This document shows, one piece after another, positions 1 to 13,100 of a stretch of 64,000 nucleotides of DNA. Each line of letters starts with the position of its first letter. Positions within the stretch are counted from its first letter, which is position 1. The position numbers and the translations under genes were made by a program. This DNA is from Symsagittifera roscoffensis (taxonomy: Eukaryota; Xenacoelomorpha; Acoela; Convolutidae): NCBI RefSeq assembly GCF_963678635.1, contig NC_087062.1, positions 10,772,670-10,836,669 on the forward strand, in the 5' to 3' direction. The notes beneath the pieces were generated by a model. It was not told where the DNA came from. It did no database searches and saw nothing but the letters and a program-made list of their open reading frames with translations.

Positions 1-3000
1 ACTAATTAGTTAGTTAGCATTATGAGGTTTAAAACGTTTGCATTTCCATTTCTTTGCTACTTGCATGATTGCTTGCAGATAAATAGGTACTGCAGCAGCG
101 CCGAAATTACCAGCACTATACTTAAGTATCGACGTAAGCGCAACGAACATTCTGCAAGCTTAAGTTTTTAAAAATTCTGCGTTTGTAATAGATTAGTCTG
201 GTTAAATGGCAAGCAATTATCTGCGCGCACGTTTAATGTCTCACCGAAACTATGCGCAACAGTGCAAAGTTGCTTATTCCGAACGTTGCTTGTTCCTTAA
301 TACGCATCGTTGCTTGTTGCGAATTTTCATTCAACCTTGAAGTATTGTCAGGCGCTTTGAATATGCAGTTTTTGTGCCCTTTTATTATCTTAATCTTATA
401 AGAAAATTGCAACGAGAAAAATAACGAGAATTAATATAAGTTTTGAAAAATTTTAAGAAAAAAATTTGAATCAGAAATTATTTTTGAAATTCGAAGAACT
501 TAAACGTGATTTAATTTGTTCTTCAAAAATTATAAAATATAATTCTTTTTTGTTCATGGACACTTATAAATGTGTCTGTTGACTATGTTTTGCCGACTCA
601 CCTTGATATGCCTCGGTTTAATCGTTTTGTCTTTTAGCAATGCTTAATTTTAGTTATGTTTTTACACTTGTTAGAGCAAGTGTCTTGTATTCAAAAAATA
701 GACTTTTTCCCGTAAACAAGTTTCCTTACAAATCTGTAAGAAATTGAGCTTGCTTTCTTATTGAACCTCCACATCATTGAAGCTCTTTCCCACTTAGTGT
801 AGAAGTAACGTGGTCGCATTTGCTTTCTTAGGTCCGTGGCTCGAATACCCGTTTGACCTTGTTCTTTTTCAGTATGTATGAGATAGATTGTTTTCCGCAA
901 AAAACTGAATTGTCGGACTTTCTTTTGTCTGTTTATGCTTTGTTGGGTTCGTTGTATATTCATTTTTCTGGTGGTGTAATTTTTTTTTAATTTTAACTTC
1001 AAGTGTTGTTGATTTACTTCTGTAATTTGTAAGTTAACTTATCCTGACGATAAATCCTTTTCTTTGTTATTTTTCGCTTAAAAGCGTGTTCGGCCTAAAT
1101 AGTTTTGGCTACTGTTGTACCGGCTTCGTCCACATATTTTTTTGTCGTTTGATGGAAAATTTGACGTTTTTTTTTAAAGTAGTTCAGGTCAGTTGTGGTG
1201 TAAAAACTTAAATTGTGGCCGCTTTGAAAATAATTTAAGCTCTTATGCTGCTTAATTTAAGATTGAAGATTGTGCTTATCTACTGTGTTTCTGATATAAG
1301 ATTGAGTTTATGATATAAGCCTAATTTAAGATTGTGTTTTTTTGCGAAAAAAATTTTACTTCAAATTTGTTTTCTCCCTTGTTCGTCCTATTTTTTTTTC
1401 GTCAGCTTAAACTGCTATACTTGCGATATATCGCAAATGATGCCTAGCTCTGCTTCGCCACTGTATCAAAACTAAAGAGTATAATTGAACATATGTGGGG
1501 TTTAATTTTATTCATTTGTCAAAACAGTGCTGGCATATGTAGAAATAAAACAAACAGTTGATGAGAAGATGTTCATAGAGTTTGTTGAACTTATGTTTTT
1601 GTTTCAATGTAGTAAACGCTTTTGTACACTCAAGTTCAAACCTAATGAACAACTGGTTTTTGCTACTATGACGGAAAACAGGTGTGAAGTTTTCTGTTGG
1701 GGTCAAGTAGTTTGACGGTTTTTGTCCGCTCTAAATCAGAGAATATTTGCCATGACACAAAAAATCTGTTTTCTCAATTTTTGAAATCACTAGCTCTGTG
1801 TTTTTTTGCGTAGAAAAGTTTAAATCAATTCGAGAATTAAGGTATAACCAAATTATCAGATGCAAAATTGATGTTATCAATAAACAGTTTTTTCAGCAAG
1901 CTATTTCTTAAATGTTCTCAAGCGACAGATCCTAAGGAGCAAGGAAATACAGCAAAACAAAAGATAAAAAAGGGGAGGACTTAGTTTTGATTTGTTATAT
2001 TTTGATTTTTTCAAAAACTATATTTTCAAATTTTTGTCATAATATGGATCTAAGTCGCAAATAAAAGTGCTCATTTATTTTGTGGTTCTTTGCAGCATTG
2101 GATCTCGTTTAATTTTGCTTCATAGTATTATCTTGTTTTTTTAGCTACATAGTATTATCTTGTTTTACCCGACGTTCTATGGCCTTCAGAAATTTCAGTG
2201 GATGTTTTTTTCTACTCATTTTTGGATTATTTGCTTTTTTTTGAAAATACACTCCAAATCTGAGAGAAAGGTTTCACCAAAAGAATATGTAACCGTGATT
2301 TCGATACTCAGCCCAAATTTTGGTGCAAAAAAATTTTGGCCTTAGAAAATGTCTAAATTTTGAAATTTTGACACCATTTTTTGGAAACTTTTTCATTTTC
2401 TTGAAAAAATATCCTGCCAAATTTGAAATACTCTGCCAAATAAGTTTAATCGGAAAACAAGGTTAAGGAATTTTCTCAATGTATAAGCAGTTACGCCCTA
2501 ATTTTTTGTGGAAATTTAGTTTTGGATTTTTTAAATTTAGACCGTATTTCGTTGACCAATTCTGAGATAAAGGGTTTGCCAAATCTGAGATATAGGATTC
2601 AATCGAAAGAACAGGTGCAAGGAAGTTTTTCTGCATATTGGCTACAATCTATTTTTAGTAGAAAAGCATCATTGATTGCAGGAAAAATTCATGTTTCGAA
2701 ATGATGAAAGCTGTTGGATTTTTTTCTCGAAAACTTCACTGTCAAATCTAAGATTTGCCAATTTTGAGGGTTTAATAGAAAAGAAAACAAGCTGTGAGGG
2801 TACCCCCTGTATAAACTAGTTTGGCGAAAGGAATTCGCTATGGACTTTGACCTTTTGACCCAATTTTGGACTTTGTTAAATTTCCTCAAAACGACCGTGC
2901 CAACCCTGAAAAAATATATATTAATAGGTAGGAATCATCTATGGACTTGATAAATGTCCACGTTTTGACATTTCGAAAATTACGTATTACCTTTCGAATC

Positions 3001-4045
3001 AGCACATTTTTTATAAAGATAATCAAACAGGTACCTGCAGCCTTAGCTGACCCTAAGGGTTAACTGTTTTTAAGCGGTCCTGTCATAGGACGTTTTAGCA
3101 CTACAGCGTTGCTCCTTTTGGACCCAAAAAGCAAATTAAAAATTAGAAAAGTACAAAACGCAAATAATTGACAAATATTAATTCATTCATTTTGTTCGAG
3201 CTCACGATTCCTGATAACTGGCCGCATAATTGATTGTTGCATTCTTATCCCTTTTACGGTATTATGTACTAACCTTTCATATATCTTTCACTTTACAGTT
3301 TTTTTGTCGATGTATTTGCTGCAGCTCATTTATAGTCTTCTTAGTGGCTACACTAACTATACCCAAACCTATTTTTGGAAGCTATTGCTGATTTTTCTTT
3401 CAGATGTTTTTTGAAGCTCGGAAAAACTTAACAAAGTAGTGCATATTTTGAGTTTTCCAGCTTGTTCGGTCTTGCATTTTAAATTTTGGTTTACTTGTGC
3501 TAACATATTCTGCATAAATTGCTGTTTTATTATTTTTGTATTATGTTGAAGTGTATCTGACGCTGTCATGGGGAAGTGTAAAATTGTTTCGAATTTTGTT
3601 TTTCCTTTTAATTATCTGTTTTTTTACCCCGTTATGAAGATCTTCCATATACTTGGCATACTGTTCTATATGTTTTGCTGTTTTATGCATTTGTGTTTAC
3701 CGATTTGTGTGATCGTTGAATGCATGATTTCAAACTCAATCACGCGCAATTGGGTCAGAATCTGTGAATCAAATGAGTGGAATATAGTAGTTAAGCATCT
3801 CTCAGAAGGGTTTAGTCTGTTTTGACTTAAATCAAGATGCCTGAAAGCAGAAACAGTTGTTTTTGCGGAGCCTCTTGTGCTTAAATTAGAACTCGTTCTG
3901 TTTAAATAGAACTCTCCTTTTAATTTCAGATTTATTCATGCCTTATGTATTCAAGAAACAACAAAGTTAGGTTCATTAGCCTGCTAAAAACAAAGTTAAA
4001 ATTTGTAATTCTGGGAAGCAACAGCTAAACGAAATTCATTTTAAA
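1..4045. other. Region upstream of ANKRD27, no gene recognised
   Basis: AT-rich DNA with T-runs on the + strand. Every open frame here is short and low-complexity and none resembles a known protein. The region may hold the promoter and non-coding 5' exons of the ANKRD27 gene starting at 4046, but I see no convincing core promoter. Near 1430-1470 there is a copy of a dispersed motif (CTCTGCTTCGCC-like) that recurs near 17810, 42340, 59160 and 62850. At 2380-2830 there are degenerate units resembling those at 16640-17520. Confidence 0.5.
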
Positions 4046-4153
4046 ATGTCGCTTCTGGACTACGATGAAGATTTGAGTGTGAACGAGTTTTTTGTGCATC
4101 TGAAGACCGAGTACACCTCAATATTCAAAGATGCTTCTACCAAACGGTATACG
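4046..4153 (+). CDS. ANKRD27: ANKRD27 exon 1 (start codon)
   Basis: Codes residues 1-36, beginning [10 protein letters not shown], which matches the VARP N-terminus. It ends in phase 0 at a strong donor, GTAAGT. Non-coding sequence upstream was not resolved. Confidence 0.85.
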
Positions 4154-7100
4154 GTAAGTGGTACTAAGAATTGTCCACTTGGAATTTCTTTTATCATCGT
4201 TCTTAGAGGCATCTTACATGGAATCCTGCATTTGTAATGGTTTGTAGTGAGGTTTCACAATAATGCTACCACCTAAGAATTCTCAATGCTGCTCGTGGAA
4301 GCATCGAATTAAGTTATCAAATCTTAGTGAAAGAATCCCAGCATCGCACTGAAAAAAGTATTAGCATAGCGTGAGAATGTTTTCGATGCATGATCCCAGT
4401 ATTAATAATGATTCAAGAAGACGAAATAGTTTCTAAAGTTTAAGTTTTGAAGTGTTTTTTAGATCTGTGTTCCTCGTCAGGGTAGCTTCGATGTGAAATC
4501 TCTCACTTGCGAAGTGATCTCAACACACATTCTGAAGACACGTCTAGACCATCAAGATATCAGAGCGTCCATTAACACATACAGTGGAAAGGTCAGTGAC
4601 TGCTCGTCGTTTATACTAAATAAGGCTGTTGTTGGTTGCCCACAACACCACCAACAAAATTAGATTTAGATGATAGTGTAGTACTGTCTATGCCCTCAGG
4701 GCTTAGAGACTCCTAAGTTTGGTGTATGAAGAAATATCAGCCATGTTATATATTTTCTTAAGAACATTAACAGGAGTTCAGAACAACACCGAAAGTTGTT
4801 TTTATTTGAAATGTGTACGACTTTCTTATCTGTTACAAAATTGTTTAATAACTATCAAGTAACAGTTACATGTTTTCGGCTGGTTTAAATCGTAGCTGGC
4901 TTGCTCTTTGGGTGATTTTTGTTCCACCATTGACTAGTTGTTCAGCCTTTAGACTAATGGAGGATGCAAGCAGTTTGGATTCGGGCGAGCTTTTTTCTCG
5001 CAGATTTGGGTGTCACAATTGATTACAAGATGGGTTCCAAGGAAATATATTGTTGAAGGTCGTTCGTTCGAGCTGAAATATACGAAAATATCCGAGCTGA
5101 AATATGTGAACCTTGTCACTAAATGTTCTGAAATTTCTACATTATTTCAATTTAGAGTGAACAGTTACGGTGTTCGTTTTTTTTTAAATAGAGCAAATTT
5201 TTTTCTCAATTATATTCAGAAATAAATTTAACGACTGACAACTATTGCACTCTCCCGCCTATAAATAAATACAACAAAAAGTCTGAAAAAAACTGTGCTA
5301 ACACAGCTCTGTGCTACTCGCTTAACAGGCTTTGTCATAATTTTAGTCAAACACTAAGTCATTTCACGTGTTACTTTACACGACTCTTAAAAACTAAATA
5401 AGTAGTGGGGCTACGAGTGATATAAGGACAATAAGCATAACAAATTTCTTATTGTTCCGACTTTCGTACCGAAAGTAACGGAATATTTGTGCTCGGGGTG
5501 GGTTTTTTTTTTCTTCAGACAAATTTCGACTTTTTAACTAGCCATTTTTGACGGAATTTTTTTATATCACTCAAAAGGTATTGTTGTCCTGAGCTTAAAT
5601 TTGAAAAGATATTTGACCTGTGATCATTTTTCGTAAAGATATGAGGGTTTAAAGATTGCCATTTTGGTCATTTTGAACAATTTGGGACAATTAACGCGCG
5701 ATATAATTCGCGCTATTAACGCGTAAGCGGAGATTTAATCCGTCTTATAAATCGTTCCAAATTGGTTGAACGGAGGTTATTTGCCATAATTGATTTGTTA
5801 CAAGGAACGAAATCTCTCTTTTTGTACTTTATATGGCGTGTACATAAAAAATTTCAAATTTTAGAAAAAAATTTTTATTTTCTTTCATTTAATTTTTTAA
5901 ATGTTTTTACTGCTGCTCCATAAACCTTAAAAGGCAGTCGGAACATTCAGGGCTTCGCCCTGATACGAGCAGTCTTGTTTTAATTTTATATTTTAGTATT
6001 TTGTGTTTCTAGGAAGTGAAATTGGCCAATGGAAACTTGGAGACGATATCTGGTTTCGAGTGTGACAGAAGGGTACGTAAAAATCTGCTGTTTTGTTTTC
6101 GTTTTACTGGCAATAAAAAGTGTCGGATGTATTAGCGAGACTCAATGTGAAATCGTGCACAGGTTTTTCGTTTCATGAGAATTTCAGAACCGAATCGATC
6201 GAAATTGTTCTTCGAGGAGTGTTTGAAGTTTACTGATTCACTCAAAACACCCAAATGGATTGAAGGTGAATTGAAGAGAAAAGTTGTCTCAGATTTCGTA
6301 TCACAATTTAAGTTTGCCATAATTTTCGCCCTACTGTAATTTTCATCCTATTTCAAAAACTCTTTCAGTGGACTAACCGCCAGTCGTTTTCATAAACGGT
6401 TCGCGTCTCTGGTTTTGCAAGTTCGCAACGGATATCAGTCCGAATGCGGGCATTTACTTAACAATTATTCGGGCAGGGCAAAAATTACAAATAGTTTAAT
6501 ATATAGGATAAAATATGCTGTGATAATATAAGAGGCTGTGCGGGTGGAGGATATTGCTACATGTATATAAAGACTTGAATGTCGGCTTTTCGTTCACCTT
6601 AGGCTAAGATTTGCTCAACTGGGCCATTAAATTATCGCAGCGTAAAATTCCAAACCTCTATAAACGCAAGGTGATGCTGTCTGCAGCGAATTTGCTATCG
6701 TTCGAATTTACAATAGAATCGCCAGTTCTACGCTGACTAAATCTGCAGGAGACGAAATCTTTTCGGCCGAAAAGGTAATGCTGCAATTACGAGAATGCAT
6801 TATAGCTACGAAAATGCATTCTAGATTTTCCGTTTTTTCGAGTTGACCTTCCAGTGCTTCCTTTTTTGAGTAGTTTGAACTTGATTTCTGAAGTTTTCAG
6901 TCAGTTGAAATTAAGGCGTATATGGCATTAATGATTGTTATGTTGTGTAAACAACATTTGCAATAATTGAATTTTAAGCCTGAGAGATTGTCTTGAGACC
7001 TTCTGTTTGTTTGATAACTTGAAGTTTTTATGAAAACATTTTTTTTCGGTTATTGAGAGTATTTTTGTCTTCTTTCTGCAGTTTCATTCAGTTCTGTTTT

Positions 7101-10100
7101 GTGTTCGATTTCCAAAATTTATTCGAAGTTTAGATTGAAATTGCCTCCACATCGGAATATGCAAAGATCGTCGTTTAAATGTCGGCTTTAAATGTTTAAA
7201 TGTCGTCCTTTGTAGGATGTGGTTTGTGAACATAATAAAATTAAAAAGCGACAGACCGTTTCAGCCGTTTTGCAGTTTCATTCAGTGCTGGTTGATTTTG
7301 TTTTTATTGGACTTCGAGGTCAAGTTTCCTTTACATACGAATATCAGACCATATTTGTTTTTTCATGTGTTGTATGATTATAAAAGTGAAAAGTAGGTAT
7401 CGAAGCTGACACTGACCCATGTGGTACTTCAGAAGAAATTTTTTTTACGGATGATTTCATTTTACCAAGATATGTAGAGTGCGTCATTTTTTCAAAAAAA
7501 AAGGTTTTTGAAAAATTTGAGATATGGGCCAAGCAGTCCGTTATATGAACAATTTTTGGAAAAATTCTACTTGGCTGATTATTATCAAAGGCTTTACTAA
7601 GAGCTTGAAAATTACATTGCGTTGACCTGCTTGGATTGTTCCAAATATTCTATTGGTTTTCCGCCATTTTTAACTGACCCTAAAATGCGTAATTGGAGTC
7701 GTTTTAGCAGCTTTTAAACTGTCCTGGAAGTGAGTTTTTTTTCATTTCCTTTCTGCTGCGACCAATGAAAGTGTCTTCGGGCGTCTGTAGTTTTTCTAGG
7801 TAGCACAAACAATCAGTAGAATGAATAATATCTCATATTAAAAGCCCTTCAGTCCTGATTTGAACGGCATCAAGAAAATAAAAAAAATCTCAATTTCTAG
7901 AAAAATCGTTTTGAAATTTTTGCTTTTTAGCCTAATTTTGAGCTACTCAAGCGAGAGATTAGGTTAAGCGAGAGAGTAGGTTTAGCGAGAGAATAGGAAA
8001 AATGTTCATTGAAACTGAGTTCCACCTCGAAGTTTCGAAGCTTGTTTTAGAACGTCCTTGGCAATAAAAAGTTTTTTTTTTAATATTTCTTAAAAAAAGT
8101 TTCGATTTTCTTTATCAATTTTGATTACAAATCTTGTCGATTGTGATTGTTTTACTAACGTTCTAAGCTTTCGTCTTTCCTGTCAACACACAACAAACGA
8201 GTTTTTTTTTCTGAATGCGGTCGGAATTTTTGAACACTTGCTAAGCTACCGTCTACTGTTGTTTGAATCAGTCTTCCAGTACTGGAATTATTATTTTTTA
8301 AAACGTGTTTCTTAGAAAAGATAGTTCAAATAAAACAGTCAGTGCTATATTTTATTTTCTACTGGTAAAATTTCGAGAGTCAGCAGTGTCAAACGGATTT
8401 AATGTTTGAGGCAATGGGGACTTACTACATTTTTATAAGTCTTTAAGTCTTGTTGTTTTTTTTTCGGCTTCAAGGGTTTCTGCTATGATGTTTTCTGTTA
8501 CTTTTTACTTTGTTCATGCTTTGTAATTTTTTTTCGATGCTAATTTCACATTCTCGTGGCTTGGCGTTTTTTTTCAAAATAATTCTTATTCATTTTGATG
8601 GATCTAGTTTTTTTCGACATTTTCGATTTTTTTTGGACTCAGCTTTGCCTCTGTGTGAAAATTTTTCATTCAAGATATTTTTTGCAACCCTTTTCTTGTG
8701 TGACGTGTTGTTAATGGAGTTAAATGTTCAAGTTTTTCCGGTTTTCTTTTTGATTTCTTCGAATAGCCGAAAAAAAGTTTCGTCTGACATAGGATATGTC
8801 AAACACTGCGAAATCCAGGACTCATGCGAGTATAGGCGCAGCGGAGCCAAGAAGTCGCAAACTTTCGTATTAGTCGATTCTCTTTGAATATGATACTTGT
8901 TTGTTTGGCTCGCCGTGAAAATTTTCCGCGTGTCCGAGTTTTCGTTTTTGTGATACCCGCTACGAAATTCAATCAAAATCAAATTAAAATGGTATAAACT
9001 TTTATATTTTGTCGGGAAAACACAAGGGTAACTTATTTTAAATTGTCTTTTGTAGGTTAAAGTATTGTTCGAAGAGGACTATGTGAATGAGGCAGACCAC
9101 AGCTATAAGGTGCTCTGCGTGGATCGGCCGCTGGAGGGCGACAGCTGGGCACATGTGGCCAACTCTGAACTGTTCACTCAGAGACTCACTACGCAGGAAC
9201 AGTGTATGGACTTCCTATGGACCTCAAATACCAGTCAGTACAGTAAATGTATTATCTAATAGAACCAGTTTAATCCTTTTAGAAGTCTATCAATTATTGT
9301 TCAGACCATTGAAATTTTAGCTTTTTCGTCTAATTTCGACCGAATAAAGTGATAGCTTTGTTAAATTGGTCATTTAGGCTAAAAAAAATTTTGACTTTTT
9401 CAAATGGAAACAAGTTTGAAAACTATATTTGGCACTTCCCTGACAAGAATAGAATATGGTCGGAACATTCTGTGCTACTTGTATAGCTGTTTTGCTATAT
9501 GTGTGAATGTTGTATAGCTATTTGGCTAGGTGTGAAGGTTAATTTTCAGGCAGACCTTTGCGTCAACTTTGAGGATTTTAAGTTCTATTTTTTTAGTTTC
9601 CCTTTTCAAACTTGAATGTGGTTTTTTCTCCAATATGTGCTCGGCTGTTAGTATCAATATGGCTAAATCATTCCATTTTTTTTTCATAAAGAAGAAAGAG
9701 TTTATCAAAGACGATATGAATAAGGTTAACAGCAATATTAACAGTAGAGTAGCAATGCAACTGGGAAAAGATGGCTCACGAGATCAGATGATGAGTTTAA
9801 ATCATACCCAATTTCTACCCTCTTTTTACCAATTTTTACAGGGAAGTCGAAAGTGAAGCGTGGCATTGACCTGCTGGTGTCGCCAGTGATCAACAGTATC
9901 TCTTCGGCCGAGTCTGCTGACCAAGTAGTTGGGAGTTGTTCAGGTCTCTACCAGCAGGCTCTTCACAATCTCCTCCAGCATCCACACTACAGAAGACACT
10001 GCAAGGAGAACCATTATTACTTCCAGGCAGTAAAACTCTCCCTAGAAGTTAGTTCCAACTTTCTCTCAGTAATTCCTGTTATTTTTATCTGCATAGCATT

Positions 10101-13100
10101 TTTGAGTTTTTGTTTCCCAGTTGAAAAGCCGCTTCGGTGTTTTTTCCTTTAAGTTTAGACACTTGGTAGAATAATACTGAAGCCCTTTCAGAGGTTCATC
10201 GGGGTTTAAAAGAATGTAAGGTGGGTGAAATGTATGTTTCATTGTTCCGACAATTTGAAAAATGGGGAGGAACTTGGTATTCGGGTGTGTTTTAGTTTTT
10301 TAAGAGTAATGAACGTAGTAAAGACTCTTATACGGGTCTTGCCGATTTTTTTTGAGAAAAAGTCCTAAAAGTCTCTAATAACTACAGATGTGCATTCATA
10401 CATATTGATGCATTTATGAATGCACTTCGGTATATATGCACTCTTTGAGTTGAATTGAAATGCATCTGCTGAAAGTGACGTAAATAGCACTCTCCAAATA
10501 CGAACATAGAAATGGCGCGAAAAAACGTGAACTATTTCTAGTTTCGAAAGTGGAATTTAATTTTTAGATTTTCAGCGGAATAAAAACTTTAGCTATTGAT
10601 CCAGTTTTCTCAAGTTGGGTTAATGTTATCAGAAAAGTGCCAATCATAAACTGTTCTAGAATTTCAAAGAGCCAATCATAAATTGTTCTAGAAAATTGAG
10701 ATTTTTTCAAGAAAGTCAGTGTTTTTTATGTTTACGTTCATTACTCTTTTTCAATGTTTGATTGGCTATGTTTCGTTTTTTTCCACGCAAAATCGGGTAC
10801 CACAAAAATTATCGGAAAAGTTGAGTGATATATCATATTAAAGCCCTTTCAGTCTCAGTGTATATTCAGTGCCCTTTCAGTTTATATAGCTTTGGTACCG
10901 CCCTTTTCAACCTGTGCACGTACCGTCGCATGACGGAAGGGCCCATTTTAATTTCAGTCTCAGTGTCGAGAAAAACCAGCTTGAAATTTTTGGTTTAATT
11001 TCAAGCTCATAAGGATCAAGTTTTCAATGACCAGAAAAAAGTGCAAATGACGTAAAATGCGTGAAATAATTTAAGTTTAATTTCGAAATTCATTTTGAAG
11101 GTTTCCCAAATGGAATAAAATACTCACCCCTTGATCGAGTGTTCTCAAATCACCAAAAATAAATTATCCAAGACTCTTGAAGTCTAATAGATTCCCCGTG
11201 ACAAAATCTGTCAGGACTGAACAGCCCACGATATTTAAAAGATCCCAGTACTAAATAGCAAAAATCGAAAGGGAGCAAACGGCTGCTGCTAAATACAACT
11301 AAGTTTTCATCACAAACTACCTTGCTTATTACTTGACCTTTGATCTCCGATTCGAATCTCGATATTAGCAAACTTCAAGTGAACTTGATACTGATTTTGG
11401 TAAATTTGGCCTAATTTTCTTGACAAATCAAATCTTTTTTCTTTTTTAAATCATTATACTTATACGTCAATATCGTTATTTGGTTGTTCTGCTTATTTTT
11501 TTTGAGTTCGTGCTAGAAAAATGCAATACTTGAAGTGTAGCCTGGTCTTTAGTCCCTATCTAGGGGCCTGGAGTCTACCAGACGAGCAGTTGCTCTTGTA
11601 ATAAATTGCTTGTGCAGAGCATTTTTAGAAGCGGATTATGGTATAGATTTCAAGCGTGTTTCCGAATGCTACAAGAAAGCGCATGCGAAGTTTTTAGAAC
11701 AATTTCAATTGTTTTTTTTTTCAATTAAACACATCTAAGACGGACTAGATAAGGCTCTAATTTTTTGTTTTGCAAAATTTATCATCTGAAATATTAACGG
11801 ACCTCTTGTTTCACAAAAAGTGTCAGAAAATTGCCAATAAATTGATATGTTGATTTGGTACCAAGCTGAGGCCAGTTAACATATTTTGTGCCAACTGTAC
11901 TTCGCTATTGGATTCGTAAATCTTAGGCAACTCAGATGTTTTCTCTTATAGCTCTGACTGAGAGGAAGTATCAATCTCTAGTGTAAAATCGTAAGTTAGA
12001 CTGTTCGATGTCATCAAAAATCAGAATGCGTCTATGGTCTTGGCTTACGCAATCGAGGAGTCTAGGGCAAACATCCGATATGTCAAACATCCGAACTTAT
12101 CTAATAGTAATGAAATAAAATGACTTTGAAATTCCAGAAGAAAGACAGTTCAATTATCCGATTCCAAGCTCACCCTCGTTCACCCCGAGTCTTACCCTCT
12201 GTTTGCAAGCTCGCGACACGTAGGCGCGACCGCGGTGATCATCCTTCATTCGACCACTACCACAATTTTTAAGCGAACGGTAGAAATCGCATCTTTGCCA
12301 TTCTTTTTGCAAATTGTCGGAAGTTTGTCCCAGTAAAGCTGTTTTTGCTGTTTGCAACACTTTGATTTTTCAGATGTTTGACATATGATTTATGTTTGAC
12401 AATTGCACGGTAACTGCTATCAATTAGGTAGTTTACTCTTGTTGAGATTTGGATTGATTGCAGATTGAGATAATGATCAAATCAAATCAAATAACAGAAT
12501 CAAAATAATCCAGTTTTTTCCCTTTTTCTGGAAGTTTTCATCGTACAGTAGTTTATTGCAGGTTTTTGTCGAGAGACTGGCTTTCGTTGGAAGGCAATTT
12601 GGATTATGCGCGCCAAAACTTTATTTCTAAAATTGTTCAATGCATAAAATTACACAAGCGCGGAGCGTAGTGTGATGCTACGAAGCCACTTTTTTTCCAG
12701 TCAAAATTGCAAATAAATTGCTCGTTTTGTTGGCAGTCTTAATATTTTTCCAAGCATTGGCAATTTAGTTTCATATTCAGCTGCTTTATTGCTGGCCAAA
12801 TTTAGTTGATTTCTCAGCGACCCCAACGAGGACCTTAGACTGCATATCTACAGATCGGATATGCTGTTCCGGCAACTTCAAATAGTTGTATTTTGGTTTG
12901 GTGACTCTTTTTCTGCATTGGCAATATATTGGAAACTGTAGCTGCAGTATTGGTAGGTAGTGTTGGTAAAATTTCAAGCGATAGTTTCGCAGATATGAGG
13001 ACGTGAAACTCCTAATCTCCAGGTCGGAGGTTCGATTCGGCCACAGCAAAAGTTTTGTTTCTATTGTTATTGATCATCGAGTTGGTCTGATTCGTATAAT

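Noticed and set aside
8510-8887. 125-codon frame in intron 3
   Set aside because: Phe/Leu/Ser-rich product of T-rich DNA, with no splice support or recognisable domain.
12975-13047. Possible additional tRNA gene
   Set aside because: Only B-box-like sequence and part of an arm are present; the acceptor stem does not pair. More likely a SINE remnant.
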